From: CBDCEG01 sp965215775
Lineage (GTDB): Bacteria > Pseudomonadota > Gammaproteobacteria > Cardiobacteriales > Ostreibacteriaceae
Length of the DNA: 64,000 nt
Assembly (NCBI GenBank): GCA_965215775.1
Contig: CBDCEG010000019.1
Location: forward strand, 62,001-126,000
Reading direction: 5' to 3'
Positions 17,341 to 27,630 of the stretch are shown here, piece after piece. The notes beneath the pieces are model-generated. The model saw nothing but the letters and a program-made list of their open reading frames with translations. It did not search any database and had not been told where the DNA came from. Position numbers and translations under genes: made by a program. Numbering within the stretch: the stretch's first letter is position 1; each line of letters starts with the position of its first letter.

Positions 17341-17768
17341 ATTATTTAATTGTTAGTTGATAATTTTTTGTTGTTTAGAAGTAAGTTTAACAAATAACCT
17401 AAATTCAACCAAATTAAAATGGTGGTGCTTTTTAAATTAACACACTAAAGGATAAATCATTATTAAAAACAATACTATAGTCTGATAAGTAAAGTATTTT
17501 TTCAATATTGCTACCTTATTGACAATTTTTAGAGTTAACGATGAAAGACTCCAATATTTTATTTGTATTAAAAAAATATGCAGGTACGGTATTTGCGAGT
17601 AGTTTACACAAAGCAAGTTTTAATTTATCTTCCCCCGTTCATTATCCAAATATAGTCGAGCATCTGGAAGAAAGTAGTCTTCATCTAAGTAAAAATATAC
17701 TTTTTATATCTTTGGGATAATTCATTTTATTTTTCTCGTTGTAATATTAGCTTTAAAAATGTTATTTA
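17341..17768. other. Intergenic region with a chimeric short ORF and a fragment of the tandem repeat
   Basis: From 17341 to about 17540 I see nothing. A plus-strand ORF at 17541-17720 (59 codons) starts MKDSNILFVLKKYAGTVFAS and reads into a copy of the array's spacer sequence, so its last ten codons are antisense to a signal-peptide remnant. I do not recognise it. The stretch 17690-17768 repeats the 5' end and spacer seen at 18490 and 19288, and is the stump of a further, deleted copy of the immunity-like gene. Confidence 0.5.
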
Positions 17769-18521
17769 TTAAATAGCAAATTCTGGTAATGGACCGTGGT
17801 TTTTCATGCCTGAGATAAATTTAGTAAGCTGTATAAATTTAACATCACGATTTGAATATTTAGCAAAATACTCAACTAATGACTTATGAATTATTGGTGG
17901 GGTGTAATACCCAAAATCTATCTCAAAATAAAGTCTATCTTTTAGTGGTAGAGCAATAAATTCAAGGCTAAATACATACTTATCAATATTGGAAATTATA
18001 TCAGCATCAGGTCCCTCATCATCTAAATACCTTATATCGCTTTCTTTAATATTTATCCAGCTAAGAGGTGCAGCAGGAATTGCTATAAGCCAATACCCTT
18101 CAAAATAATCATCATCAGGTGATACAGCATAAGATGGGTGTATCATTATATTCGCATCAGTTAGTTTTATATATAAATCTTGTTTTATTTTATCATTAAT
18201 TAATAGCCCATATACAATTTTTGAAATATCTGCAGGAGCTTTTCCCTTTAGCCAACTATCCTTATCTATTAAATAACGCAGTGGTTGGATTTGTGTATCT
18301 GTGGATAATCTACGCACATGATCTGGATTATCTCCAATATAATCTAGTCTATTTGGGTTGGAAAAGTCATAAACAATTACATAATATTCATCTTCTATTT
18401 TTTTCATTTTACTTTCCTTTGGTTTGTTTACTGAATTAGAATCTGCTATTGCTAAGTTTGGTAAAAATAGTAGTGCAAATAATAGTAAAAATATACTTTT
18501 TATATCTTTGGGATAATTTAT
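17769..18521 (-). CDS. Imm11/DUF1629-like protein, copy A (start codon ATG changed to ATA)
   Basis: Copy A is nearly identical to copy B. Homologous sequence extends up to 18521, where copy B has ATG but copy A has ATA; the rest of the signal peptide region is intact. Translation may instead start at the internal ATG at 18407 (KMKKIEDEYYVIV), which has a Shine-Dalgarno-like AAAGGAAAG seven to eight bases upstream, giving a 212-residue cytoplasmic form. The domain pattern, GLLINDKIKQDL then YFEGYWLIAIPAAPLSW then IIHKSLVEYF, follows the order I associate with Imm11/DUF1629 immunity proteins. No database search was possible, so the family is an inference. Confidence 0.55.
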   Translation of the reverse strand: MNYPKDIKSIFLLLFALLFLPNLAIADSNSVNKPKESKMKKIEDEYYVIVYDFSNPNRLDYIGDNPDHVRRLSTDTQIQPLRYLIDKDSWLKGKAPADISKIVYGLLINDKIKQDLYIKLTDANIMIHPSYAVSPDDDYFEGYWLIAIPAAPLSWINIKESDIRYLDDEGPDADIISNIDKYVFSLEFIALPLKDRLYFEIDFGYYTPPIIHKSLVEYFAKYSNRDVKFIQLTKFISGMKNHGPLPEFAI

Positions 18522-18564
18522 TTTATTTTTCTCGTTGTAATATTAGCTTTAAAAATGTTATTTA

Positions 18565-19323
18565 TTAAATAGCAAATTCTGGTAATGGGCCGTGGTTTTC
18601 CATGCCTGAGATAAATTTAGTAAGCTGTATAAATTTAACATCACGATTTGAATATTTAGCAAAATACTCAACTAATGACTTATGAATTATTGGTGGGGTG
18701 TAAGACCCAAAATCTATCTCTACCTCAAAATAAAGTCTATCTTTTAGTGGTAGAGCAATAAATTCAAGGCTAAATACATACTTATCAATATCAGAAATTA
18801 TATCAGCATTAGGACCCTCATCATCTAGATACTCTACATCACTTTCTTTAATATTTATCCAGCTAAGAGGTGCAGCAGGAATTGCTATAAGCCAATACCC
18901 TTCAAAATAATCATCATCAGGTGATACAGCATAAGATGGGTGTATCATTATATTCGCATCAGTTAGTTTTATATATAAATCTTGTTTTATTTTATCATTA
19001 ATTAATAGCCCATATACAATTTTTGAAATATCTGCAGGAGCTTTTCCCTTTAGCCAACTATCCTTATCTATTAAATAACGCAGTGGTTGGATTTGTGTAT
19101 CTGTGGATAATCTACGCACATGATCTGGATTATCTCCAATATAATCTAGTCTATTTGGGTTGGAAAAGTCATAAACAATTACATAATATTCATCTTCTAT
19201 TTTTTTCATTTTACTTTCCTTTGGTTTGTTTACTGAATTAGAATCTGCTATTGCTAAGTTTGGTAAAAATAGTAGTGCAAATAATAGTAAAAATATACTT
19301 TTTATATCTTTGGGATAATTCAT
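18565..19323 (-). CDS. Imm11/DUF1629-like secreted protein, copy B (intact)
   Basis: The only intact copy of the array: 252 residues with a Sec signal peptide (IFLLLFALLFLPNLAIADS) and therefore probably periplasmic. The mature part begins KMKKIEDEYYVIVYDFSNPN and contains LTDANIMIHPSYAVSPDDDY, GYWLIAIPAAPLSWINIKES and SLEFIALPLKDRLYFEVEID. The layout fits Imm11/DUF1629, proteins that neutralise cognate polymorphic toxins, and runs of near-identical tandem copies are typical of immunity genes kept against rival toxins. No toxin gene is visible nearby. Relative to copy A it has two extra residues (EVEIDFGS versus EIDFGY). Confidence 0.6.
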   Translation of the reverse strand: MNYPKDIKSIFLLLFALLFLPNLAIADSNSVNKPKESKMKKIEDEYYVIVYDFSNPNRLDYIGDNPDHVRRLSTDTQIQPLRYLIDKDSWLKGKAPADISKIVYGLLINDKIKQDLYIKLTDANIMIHPSYAVSPDDDYFEGYWLIAIPAAPLSWINIKESDVEYLDDEGPNADIISDIDKYVFSLEFIALPLKDRLYFEVEIDFGSYTPPIIHKSLVEYFAKYSNRDVKFIQLTKFISGMENHGPLPEFAI

Positions 19324-19366
19324 TTTATTTTTCTCGTTGTAATATTAGCTTTAAAAATGCTATTTA

Positions 19367-20163
19367 TTAAATAGCAAATTCTGGTAATGGACCGTGGTTT
19401 TCCATGCCTGAGATAAATTTAGTAAGCTGTATAAATTTAACATCACGATTTGAATATTTAGCAAAAATACTCAACTAATGACTTATGAATTATTGGTGGG
19501 GTATAAAAACCAAAATGACGCTCTATCTCAAAATAAAGTCTATCTTTTAGTGGTAGAGCAATAAATTCAAGGCTAAATACATACTTATCAATATCAGAAA
19601 TTATATCAGCATCAGGTCCCTCATCATCTAGATACTCTATATCGCTTTCTTTAATATTTTATCCAGCTAATAGGTGCAGCAGGAATTGCTATAAGCCAAT
19701 ACCCTTCAAAATAATCATCATCAGGTGATACAGCATAAGATGGGTGTATCATTATATTCGCATCAGTTAGTTTTATATATAAATCTTGTTTTATTTTATC
19801 ATTAACAAGTAAACCATCAAAGATATCAGTAATGTCTGCAGGTGCTTTTCCCTTTAGCCAATTATCCTTATCTATTAAATAACGCAGTGGTTGGATTTGT
19901 GTATCTGTGCGTAATCTACGCACATGATCTGGGTTATCTCTAATATACCAAAATATATTTGGCTTGGAAAAGTCATCAACAATTACATAATATTCATCTT
20001 CTATTTTTTTCATTTTACTTTCCTTTGGTTTGTTTACTGAATTAGAATCTGCTATTGCTAAGTTTGGTAAAAAATATTGCTGTAAAATATCTTGAAGCTC
20101 ACCACCAAAATAATCTGAAGAGCTATAATATTCATACATCTCTTTTTTAGTACTTTTTTCTAG
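19367..20163 (-). pseudogene. Imm11/DUF1629-like copy C, chimeric and frameshifted
   Basis: The most diverged copy. Its signal peptide is replaced: the frame entering from the IS edge reads LEKSTKKEMYEYYSSSDYFG and then joins LPNLAIADSN of the family, so a foreign 3' gene fragment has been fused to it. An extra T at 19657-19660 truncates the frame after ISWIKY, and an extra A at 19463-19467 gives a second break. An ATG at 20139 would yield a 162-residue product lacking signal and C-terminus. Specific substitutions (YIRDNPDHVRRLRTDT; DIFDGLLVNDK) show it diverged before the A/B duplication. Confidence 0.65.
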
Positions 20164-20227
20164 TGAAGTGGTTCAGTTTTATGGGACAGATTTTTAGCCT
20201 ATAATACACTTTTAAGAGGAAAAAATT

Positions 20228-20533
20228 ATGTCAAAAATTAACAAACAAAGAAAAACTTGGACTGTAGAGCAAAAGCTTGATTATGCAAAGCTTATGGTGC
20301 ATGAAAATTATACAAATAATCAAATTCAAGAAATTTCTGGTGCAGGAAAATCAGCTGTTGCACGTTGGAAAAAACAATATATTGATGAATTAGGCGGAAA
20401 AACTCCAGATGGCAAAAGAGCGTTGACGGCTCAACAACAGGAAATTCAAGACCTTAGGAAACAGCTTTGGAGGGCAAAAAGAGACAATGAAATTTTAAAA
20501 AAGGCTGCTGCCATTTTTATTCAAAAAAACTAA
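20228..20533 (+). CDS. IS3-family transposase OrfA
   Basis: 101 residues: helix-turn-helix DNA-binding region (WTVEQKLDYAKLMVHENYTN, SGAGKSAVARWKKQYIDELG) followed by the leucine-zipper-type coiled coil QEIQDLRKQLWRAKRDNEIL and a KKAAAIF end. The sequence GKTPDGKRALTAQQQEIQ is of the type seen in the IS51 group. Near the end lies the slippery heptamer A-AAA-AAC (20524-20530), where a -1 shift enters the orfB frame, which is open upstream of its ATG; the active transposase would be the OrfAB fusion. A ribosome-binding site (AAGAGGAAAAA) precedes the ATG. Confidence 0.9.
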   Translation: MSKINKQRKTWTVEQKLDYAKLMVHENYTNNQIQEISGAGKSAVARWKKQYIDELGGKTPDGKRALTAQQQEIQDLRKQLWRAKRDNEILKKAAAIFIQKN

Positions 20534-20547
20534 AAACCGAAGTTATT

Positions 20548-21399
20548 ATGAAAATAAAAATGGCAAATAAAAATTACTCAATAACTGAATTATGCACTGC
20601 TTATGGAGTTCCTAAAAACACATTTTATAGAAAAACTAACACTAGGAAAATTAATAGAAAATCTTCTGAAATAATATCTTTATTAAAGAAAATTTCTATA
20701 GAAACAAAACACAGTTATGGGAAAAGAAGAATGCAAAAAGAACTCCAACTTTACGGTATTAAGATTGGTATTTTTAAAGTAGCTTCATTGATGAAACTTG
20801 CTAATATTCAAGCAATTACACCAAGAAAAAAACACTATTACCCCAAAGAACGAGTGTCTAAAATTATTTCTGATAATATTTTAAATAGAGAATTTAATCA
20901 AAAAACACCAAATACACATTGGGTTGGCGATATAACTTATATCCGAAATCATCAAGGCTGGAGCTATTTAGCGACGGTTCTTGACCTTGCAACAAAAGAA
21001 ATTGTGGGCTGGAGTTTGTCGCAAAAACCGAATGCAAAACTTGCAAAAAAAGCACTTCAAAACGCAATTAGAAGAAAACATCCAGATACAAGCAAATTAT
21101 TATTTCACTCAGATCGTGGCGTGCAATATACGTCTAATTTATTTGTTGATTTTTGTGTAAATTTGCATATAACAAAGAGTGTTAGCAGAAAAGGAAACTG
21201 TTGGGATAATGCTGTAATGGAAAGGTTTTTTAGGAGTCTAAAGTCTGAAAGATTAAATTATTTAAGTTTTAAAAGTCATCAAGAAGTTACTGAAGAAGTA
21301 GATAGTTATATATATTTTTATAATTATAAGAGGTTAAATTCCGCAATAAATTACATGACACCAAATGAAAAATTTAATAGAATGATAAATGTCGCTTAA
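20548..21399 (+). CDS. IS3-family transposase OrfB (DDE catalytic part)
   Basis: 283 residues with an HTH_21-like start (SYGKRRMQKELQLYGIKIGI) and the rve integrase core. The acidic triad is present: Asp in HWVGDITYIRNHQGWSYLAT, Asp in LLFHSDRGVQYTS, and Glu in NCWDNAVMERFFRSLKSERL. The coding region looks intact, so the element may still be capable of transposition if the -1 frameshift at the orfA end operates. The orfB frame is open back through the slippery site. Confidence 0.92.
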   Translation: MKIKMANKNYSITELCTAYGVPKNTFYRKTNTRKINRKSSEIISLLKKISIETKHSYGKRRMQKELQLYGIKIGIFKVASLMKLANIQAITPRKKHYYPKERVSKIISDNILNREFNQKTPNTHWVGDITYIRNHQGWSYLATVLDLATKEIVGWSLSQKPNAKLAKKALQNAIRRKHPDTSKLLFHSDRGVQYTSNLFVDFCVNLHITKSVSRKGNCWDNAVMERFFRSLKSERLNYLSFKSHQEVTEEVDSYIYFYNYKRLNSAINYMTPNEKFNRMINVA

Positions 21400-21428
21400 A
21401 AAGTGTTCCATAAAATTAGACCATTACA

Positions 21429-21626
21429 ATATTTATATAATCCTTTTGTTTCATGACAACGTATTAATGTATCACCAATAACTTGATAGTGATGTAAGCC
21501 ATCAATTGTATTATTCCAAGGAAGTAGAACCCAAGGTTTTCTATTATCAGTATACAAAACAACTAAAAGCGAAAGATAATGTATTTCTGTTCTGTATTTT
21601 TTAACTATATATTTTTCATTATTCAT
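21429..21626 (-). pseudogene. 5' part of a gene interrupted by the IS element
   Basis: From ATG 21626 the frame encodes about 66 residues (MNNEKYIVKKYRTEIHYLSL, PWVLLPWNNTIDGLHHYQVI, RCHETKGLYKY) and then runs into the IS end. Removing the IS joins it in phase to LEKSTKKEMYEYYSSSDYFG at 20163, now fused to immunity-like copy C. The two halves together look like the start of a small protein of unknown function in the same minus-strand cluster. The frame as sequenced ends inside the IS at 21396. Confidence 0.6.
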
Positions 21627-21705
21627 TCTAATAGTTCCTATTATTTATAGTATTGTTTGAATATACAATTCACCAACTGTTGTTTAAATTTGTATTTTTT
21701 TAAAT

Positions 21706-22557
21706 TTAAGTTTCTTTAATCAAATTAGATATAGCTCTAACCTCGGATTTGGTTAGTTCTTGCGTTTGGTTTTGTTTTAAGTTTTTAGGTAATTCAAATC
21801 CTGCATAACTAATTCTTTTTAGTCTGCTAACTTGGCAGTCAACAGCTTCCCACATTCGTCTGATTTCTCTATTTCTACCTTCTTTTAGGACTACTTTAAA
21901 GAACATATTATTAATTTCTTCTTCTTTTGATATTGTATGTATGCTTTCAAATTTTGCCATTCCGTCTTCAAGCTCAATTCCAGCTTCTAAAAGTTGTAGT
22001 TTTTCTTCAGTAACTCTACCAAAAACACGCACTAAATATTCTCGTTCAATTTCATTTTTAGGGTGCATCAAATCATTTGCGAGCTTACCATCATTTGTGA
22101 AAAGTAATAAACCTTGTGTGTTTATATCAAGTCTTCCAACCATTACCCAGCGAGAATTTCTGATGCTTGGTAGTTTTTGAAAAACATTTGGTCTTCCGTG
22201 TTCATCTTTTCTAGTGCTAACAATTCCAGTTGCTTTGTGAAGAGCTATAATTCTAGTTTTGTTATCAGATTTCATATTTGATAAAACAACTTTTCTTTTA
22301 CCAATTTGAACTAATTCATTTCCAATGAGTTTTTGCCCTGGAGTTGCAAGTTGTTTGTTTACTCGTATTTGGTTTTCAAGGATTAGTTTTTCAATTTCTC
22401 TTCTAGAACCAAGCCCCAAGTTTGCTAGGACTTTTTGAATTCTTTGCCCTTCAACTTCAAGTTTTGGTTGATTTTTGCTATCAAATTTCTTATTTGATTT
22501 ATTGCTAAATCCTTCATTGTTCTTTTTGTTAGACTTGTTTTTCTTATATTTTTTCAT
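21706..22557 (-). CDS. rluB: Ribosomal large-subunit pseudouridine synthase, RluB/RsuA family
   Basis: 283 residues. A lysine/asparagine-rich N-terminal tail (KKNKSNKKNNEGFSNKSNKK) precedes an S4 RNA-binding domain (RIQKVLANLGLGSRREIEKL). The RsuA-type catalytic domain has the active-site Asp in GRLDINTQGLLLFTNDG and the family block KEGRNREIRRMWEAV. RluB modifies U2605 of 23S rRNA; RluE, RluF and RsuA are close relatives, and the length plus basic tail favour RluB. It is divergently transcribed from gdhB. Confidence 0.85.
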   Translation of the reverse strand: MKKYKKNKSNKKNNEGFSNKSNKKFDSKNQPKLEVEGQRIQKVLANLGLGSRREIEKLILENQIRVNKQLATPGQKLIGNELVQIGKRKVVLSNMKSDNKTRIIALHKATGIVSTRKDEHGRPNVFQKLPSIRNSRWVMVGRLDINTQGLLLFTNDGKLANDLMHPKNEIEREYLVRVFGRVTEEKLQLLEAGIELEDGMAKFESIHTISKEEEINNMFFKVVLKEGRNREIRRMWEAVDCQVSRLKRISYAGFELPKNLKQNQTQELTKSEVRAISNLIKET

Positions 22558-22669
22558 AATATTTTTTAGGTTGTGTTTGTATTTCTCAGTAATTTAGTAT
22601 GTTATTGCTAATTGCAAATATGATACACTCTATGTTTACTTTATATAAATTAATTTTGGAGTTAATAAT

Positions 22670-25600
22670 ATGTCTTTTAATCAATATAGCCAAGTTATAA
22701 AAATAGCCAGCAATAAACTATCTAAAAAAGAGTTTTCTTTATTTGATAATTTTATACAAAACTATTATAACCTTTCATCGGATGAATACATAGCAGCAAA
22801 AACATCTGCAGAATTATTTGTTATCGCAAACAATCATTTTTAATATGTTATTTAAATATCGTGGTGAAGATATTATAAATATTTACAATCCGAAAATGAA
22901 AGACCAAGGTTATCGTTCAGAATACAGTATTTTAGAAATTTTGACCAAAGATAAAGCATTTTTAATAGACACTTTGAAAATATTTTTTGTGAAATTAAAC
23001 TTATCAGCAAATTTTGTTTGCCACCCAATTTATAGTTGCAAACAAAATACAAAAAAACAAATAACTTCAATTTCAGGCGTTGTTAAGCCAGATGCTGATA
23101 ATATTTCTGTAATTCATATCGAGTTTGATAGAATAAAAACTGCAAAATTAGAAAGTATCAAAAAGAAAGTAATAAAAGTTCTAAATAAATTAACGCAAAC
23201 AAATAATGATTGGCAATCAATGCAATCAAAAATGCTAGAAGTTATTGAAATTACACAAAAAAACAAAGTTACCTCTAAAGACCCAAAAACAAAATGTTCG
23301 TTAGATTTTCTACGCTGGATTTTAGATGATAATTTTACTTTTTTGGGTTATAGAAAATATATAATTGACGCCAATAAACTAGAACCGATCAATAAATCTG
23401 GGCTAGGCGTGCTAAAAAGAAAATCTAGCAAGAAAGCTTCAGATAGTTTTTCAAGACTGCCTGATAATCTTAAGGAAAAGGCTCTAAAACCTAACTTAAT
23501 ATTTATTTCTAAATCTAACAAATTGTCAGATATTCATAGAAATTCATATATGGATTATATTGGAATTAAAGAGTTTAATGCAAAAGGTGAAGTAATTGCA
23601 GAACATAAGTTTTTGGGATTAATGACTGCTAAGGCTTATCATTATATGCCTAAAGATATTCCTTTAATTTCACAAAAAGTTGAGAAAATAATATCTAGTT
23701 TGGGTGTAACTGACAAATCGCATGCAAAAAAAGAATATAATAATATTATCGCTCAAATACCAAGAGATGAATTGGTTCAAGCACCATCAAGTCATATAAA
23801 AACAATGCTTACAAGCTTGTATCATTTTGAAAAAAGTAAACATTTACTATTTTTTGTTAGAAAAGATATTTTTGAAGGCTATATATCTTGTTATGTTTAT
23901 GTCCCAAGTGATAACTATTCAACTAATTTAGAAGGTAAAATAAAAGATTATCTATCTGGAGAAATGAATGCTAATAGTGTGAAAACTAATATAGTTTTTA
24001 CTGATAATATGTATATGTATATGCACTTTTTATTGCGTGTTACACCTGGTGAAGTTGCTAAATATAATAAAGTTAAAATTGAAAAACAGCTTAAATTTAT
24101 GGTTCGTGATTGGTCAAGTGTTGTATTTGGTTTGTTAGAGGAAAATATTGGTAAATCAGCAGCTAATAATATATTTAAAAAGTATAGTAATAAAATACCA
24201 ACAAGCTATAAAGAAAATTTTTCTCAACAACAAGCAGAAAAGGATTTAATATTATTAGATTCTTTGACAAAAGATAAGCCTTTAAACTTAAAACTATATA
24301 AAAAAGAACAAGCTAAAAGTAATCTTAGGCTGAAACTTTATGGTTTAGATGAAGTTGCTAATTTGTCTGATTTAGTTCCGATTTTGGAAAACTTTGGATT
24401 TACTGTGAAGTCCGCAACACCTTACCAATTTAGTGATGATGGCTGTAATGTTGGCTGGATTGTTGAGTTTATTTTAGGTATTGATTTTGAACTAAAAGCT
24501 GATTTGGCAGATTTGGAAAATAATTTTGTTAATTCATTCTTATCAATTTGGAATAAAACAAGTGAAACTGATGTTTTAGATAAATTAACTTTATCAAAAG
24601 GAATAAATTACAGAGATGTTACTTTATTGAGAGCTGTTGCAAAATATATGCAACAAGCAAAAGCACCTTATTCTATTTTTTATATTTATCAAGCTATTGA
24701 TAATAACCCTGAAATTGCACAAGATTTGGTTGAATTATTTCATACGAGAATGGAAACAGGTGTTAAGAAATCAAGAGATGAAAGAACTGAGAAAGTTCTG
24801 AAAAAACTAAAAACTAAATTCAAAAAAGTATCTAGTTTAGATGAAGATAGAATATTACGCTGGTTTGTTATTGTTATTCAAGCAATGCTTAGGACTAATT
24901 TTTTCCAATTAGATAAATCTAAAAATCATAAAGAAGTATTATCTTTCAAATTAGAATCAGCAAAAATTCCAGATTTACCACTTCCAAAACCGATGTATGA
25001 AATTTTTGTTTATAGCTCATCATTTGAAGCAATTCACTTAAGAGGTGGTAAAGTTGCTAGAGGAGGGCTTAGATGGTCTGATAGAAAAGAAGATTTTAGA
25101 ACTGAAGTCTTAGGTTTGGTTAAAGCACAAATCGTAAAAAATGCAGTTATTGTTCCTGTTGGATCTAAAGGTGGTTTTTTTGTGAAAAACCCTGATAACT
25201 CTAGCCGTGATGCGTTTATGGCTGAGGGAATTCGTTGTTATAAAATGTTTATATCTGGTTTGTTAGATATTACTGATAATATTGTTGCTGGTAAAACAGT
25301 TGCTCCCAAAAATGTTTATCGCCACGATGGAAATGATCCGTATTTAGTTGTGGCTGCTGATAAAGGAACTGCAACATTTTCAGATATCGCAAATGGTGTT
25401 GCAAGAGAATATGGATTTTGGTTAGATGATGCTTTTGCTTCTGGTGGGTCTGTTGGCTATGATCACAAAGGAATGGGAATTACGGCAAGAGGTGCTTGGG
25501 AGTCTGTGAAAAGACATTTCCGCCACTTAGGTAAAGATATACAAAAACAAGAGTTTAGTGTTGTTGGAATAGGGGATATGGGCGGAGATGTTTTTGGAAA

Positions 25601-27431
25601 TGGAATGTTACTTTCTAAGAAAATAAAACTTACAGCTGCATTTAACCACATTCATATATTTATTGATCCAACTCCAAATTCGGATAAAACTTTTGTAGAA
25701 AGAAAACGATTGTTTGAAACTCCAAGGACAACTTGGGATGATTTTGATAAAAAATTAATGTCAAAAGGTGGAGGAGTATTCTCAAGAGCTGATAAAGTAA
25801 TTAAAATAACTCCTGAAATGCAAAAAGTATTTGATATTAAAGAAAAACAACTTTCACCAAATCAGCTAATAAATAGGCTACTAAAAGCACCAGTTGAATT
25901 ACTTTGGAATGGTGGAATAGGAACTTATGTTAAGTCAGAATCTGAAAGTAATCAAGATGTTGGCGATAAAGCAAATGATAGTTTGAGAATTAATGGAAGT
26001 GAGCTTCGTTGTAAGGTTATTGGCGAAGGTGGAAACTTAGGATTTACTCAATTAGGACGAGTAGAATATGCACAAAATGGCGGTATGATTCTAACCGATG
26101 CAATTGATAATTCCGCAGGTGTTACTTGCTCTGATCATGAAGTTAATATTAAAATATTACTTAATCAATCAGTTGAAGCTGGCGATATGACAGTAAAACA
26201 AAGAAATACTTTACTTGCTAAAATGACTGATGAAGTTGGAAGATTAGTTCTAAGACAAAATTACCAACAGCCTCAAGCGATAAGCATAGGTCTTTCACAA
26301 AAATCATTATTTATAGACCAAGTTCGTATAATGCGACAGCTAGAAAAAGAAGGTAGGTTAAGCAGAGAAGTTGAGTTTTTACCAACAGATAAAGAGATAA
26401 AACAAAGACTTGCTAATAATGAAGTGTTTACAGCACCTGAGCTTGCAATTCTATTGGCTTATTCTAAAATAAGTTTATTTGATGAACTTGTAAGTTCTAA
26501 TTTGTCAGAAGCTGATTTGTTTAAAACAAACTTGAATTTATATTTCCCCAAACCGCTTAGAAAAAAATATGCACCACAAATGCAAACTCACCCATTGCAA
26601 AAAGAGATTGCTGCAACTTTCTTAACTAATAGTATTTTAAATCATATGGGACCGATTTTTATCTATAGAAAAAAAGAGGAAACAGGACAGACAGCTTGCC
26701 AAATAGTTTTGGCTTACTGTGCGGCTTTAGAGGTTACAAATGCTAGATTTTATTGGAATTTGGTAGATGAGCTAGATAATGAAATAAATGCAGATTTGCA
26801 AAATAAACTACATTTACAAATTAGAAATACCTTAGAAAAAGTATCAACTTGGTTATTATTAAATAGACGAGATAGTATTGATATTGTTAAGATAAAAGAA
26901 GAATTTACAGATGTTATTAAAATAAGTAAACTTCTTCCAAATTTAATCTCTGCAGAAACTAAAAAAGATATGAATGAGAGAATATCAAAACTAGTCAAAG
27001 GTGGTGTTGATAAAACTATTGCTACTGAAATAACTTATCTATCTTATGCAGTAAGATCTTTGGATATTATAAATCTTGCAAAAGAGATGAAACAACCAGT
27101 GGAAAATGTTGCAAAATTATATTTCAAACTATCCAAAAAACTTGATATTAGATGGTTGAGAAAAAGTATAAAAGATTTATACGATAATGATTATTGGAGA
27201 AGAAGAGCTTGTAGTTCTTTGATGCAAAACCTAATGTCAAATCTAGTTAAAATTACTACAAATGCAGCTTTATTAGATAAAAACACAGAAAAAGCAATTA
27301 ATAAATGGAGTGAAAAATCTGAGAATTTACTAACAAGTTATACAAATTGTATAAAAGAGGTATCCGCTGGAGATATTGATATATCAAGGTTATCTGTTGC
27401 AATTGGTGAGCTTTCTGAATTGGCAAAATAA
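22670..27431 (+). pseudogene. gdhB: Large NAD-dependent glutamate dehydrogenase with a 5' frameshift
   Basis: The long frame gives about 1530 residues of the 180-kDa NAD-GDH class, which oxidatively deaminates glutamate to 2-oxoglutarate. Signatures include RGGKVARGGLRWSDRKEDFR, KNAVIVPVGSKGGFFVKNP (substrate-binding lysines), YDHKGMGITARGAWESVKRH, the nucleotide-binding VVGIGDMGGDVFGNGMLLS and GEGGNLGFTQLGRVEYAQNG. The true start appears to be ATG 22670 after a good ribosome-binding site (TTGGAGTTAAT): it encodes MSFNQYSQVIKIASNKLSKK and about 57 residues that lead into the large frame if one T of the run at 22837-22841 is removed. As sequenced, translation would stop at 22842-22844. The alternative TTG at 22818 has no obvious ribosome-binding site. 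Confidence 0.9.
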
Positions 27432-27440
27432 ACTAAACTA

Positions 27441-27499
27441 GCACTTCTTATAATATCATTTTGAGTATAAATACTTATTTTTGGTATTATGAGAAGTGC
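27441..27499. terminator. Hairpin terminator between gdhB and ybiT
   Basis: GCACTTCTTATAATA and TATTATGAGAAGTGC pair over 15 bases with one G-U, separated by a 29-base loop and followed by ATTTTAATTT. The two genes converge here, so it may serve both. Confidence 0.65.
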
Positions 27500-27506
27500 A
27501 TTTTAA

Positions 27507-27541
27507 TTTAGAAACTTTAGAAACTTTAGAAACTTTAAAAC
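27507..27541. repeat. Short tandem repeat, unit TTTAGAAAC
   Basis: Three perfect 9-bp units and a degenerate fourth (TTTAAAAC), just after the gdhB terminator hairpin. Confidence 0.8.
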
Positions 27542-27630
27542 TTATTACTATACTTAGTGATTAGTATTTATATTACAAAAAAATATTGCAAAAAATTTCT
27601 TTAAAATAACTTATTAATAATCTATGAAGT

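Larger units (their letters stand above)
17690..19373. repeat. Tandem duplication, unit about 0.8 kb
   Basis: The spacer plus signal-peptide segment recurs at about 17690, 18490 and 19288, a period of about 800 bases, with copies A and B differing at only a few positions. The duplication of A and B is therefore recent compared with copy C. Confidence 0.85.
20164..21428 (+). mobile_element. IS3-family insertion sequence
   Basis: The 1265-bp element has imperfect inverted ends: left TGAAGTGGTTCAGTTTTATG, right (reverse complement) TGTAATGGTCTAATTTTATG, both starting with TG as in IS3 family members. It carries orfA and orfB in the standard -1 arrangement. I see no target-site duplication (TAG on the left, ATA on the right), so the insertion is old or one flank was rearranged. 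It splits a minus-strand gene. Confidence 0.85.

Noticed and set aside
18298..18310. DnaA-box-like TGTGGATAA in immunity-like copies A and B (also near 19103)
   Set aside because: It is part of the coding sequence shared by the duplicates, altered in copy C (TGTGCGTAA), isolated and without an A+T-rich unwinding arrangement of clustered boxes. The rpmH end of the window is a better guide to the origin.
20158..21432. Target-site duplication of the IS3 element
   Set aside because: The three bases left (TAG) and right (ATA) of the ends differ; shifting the ends a few bases does not yield a match.
22818..22850. TTG at 22818 as the true gdhB start
   Set aside because: The upstream ATG at 22670 has a good ribosome-binding site and a protein-like frame that joins the long frame after removal of one T, so I prefer a frameshifted longer gene.
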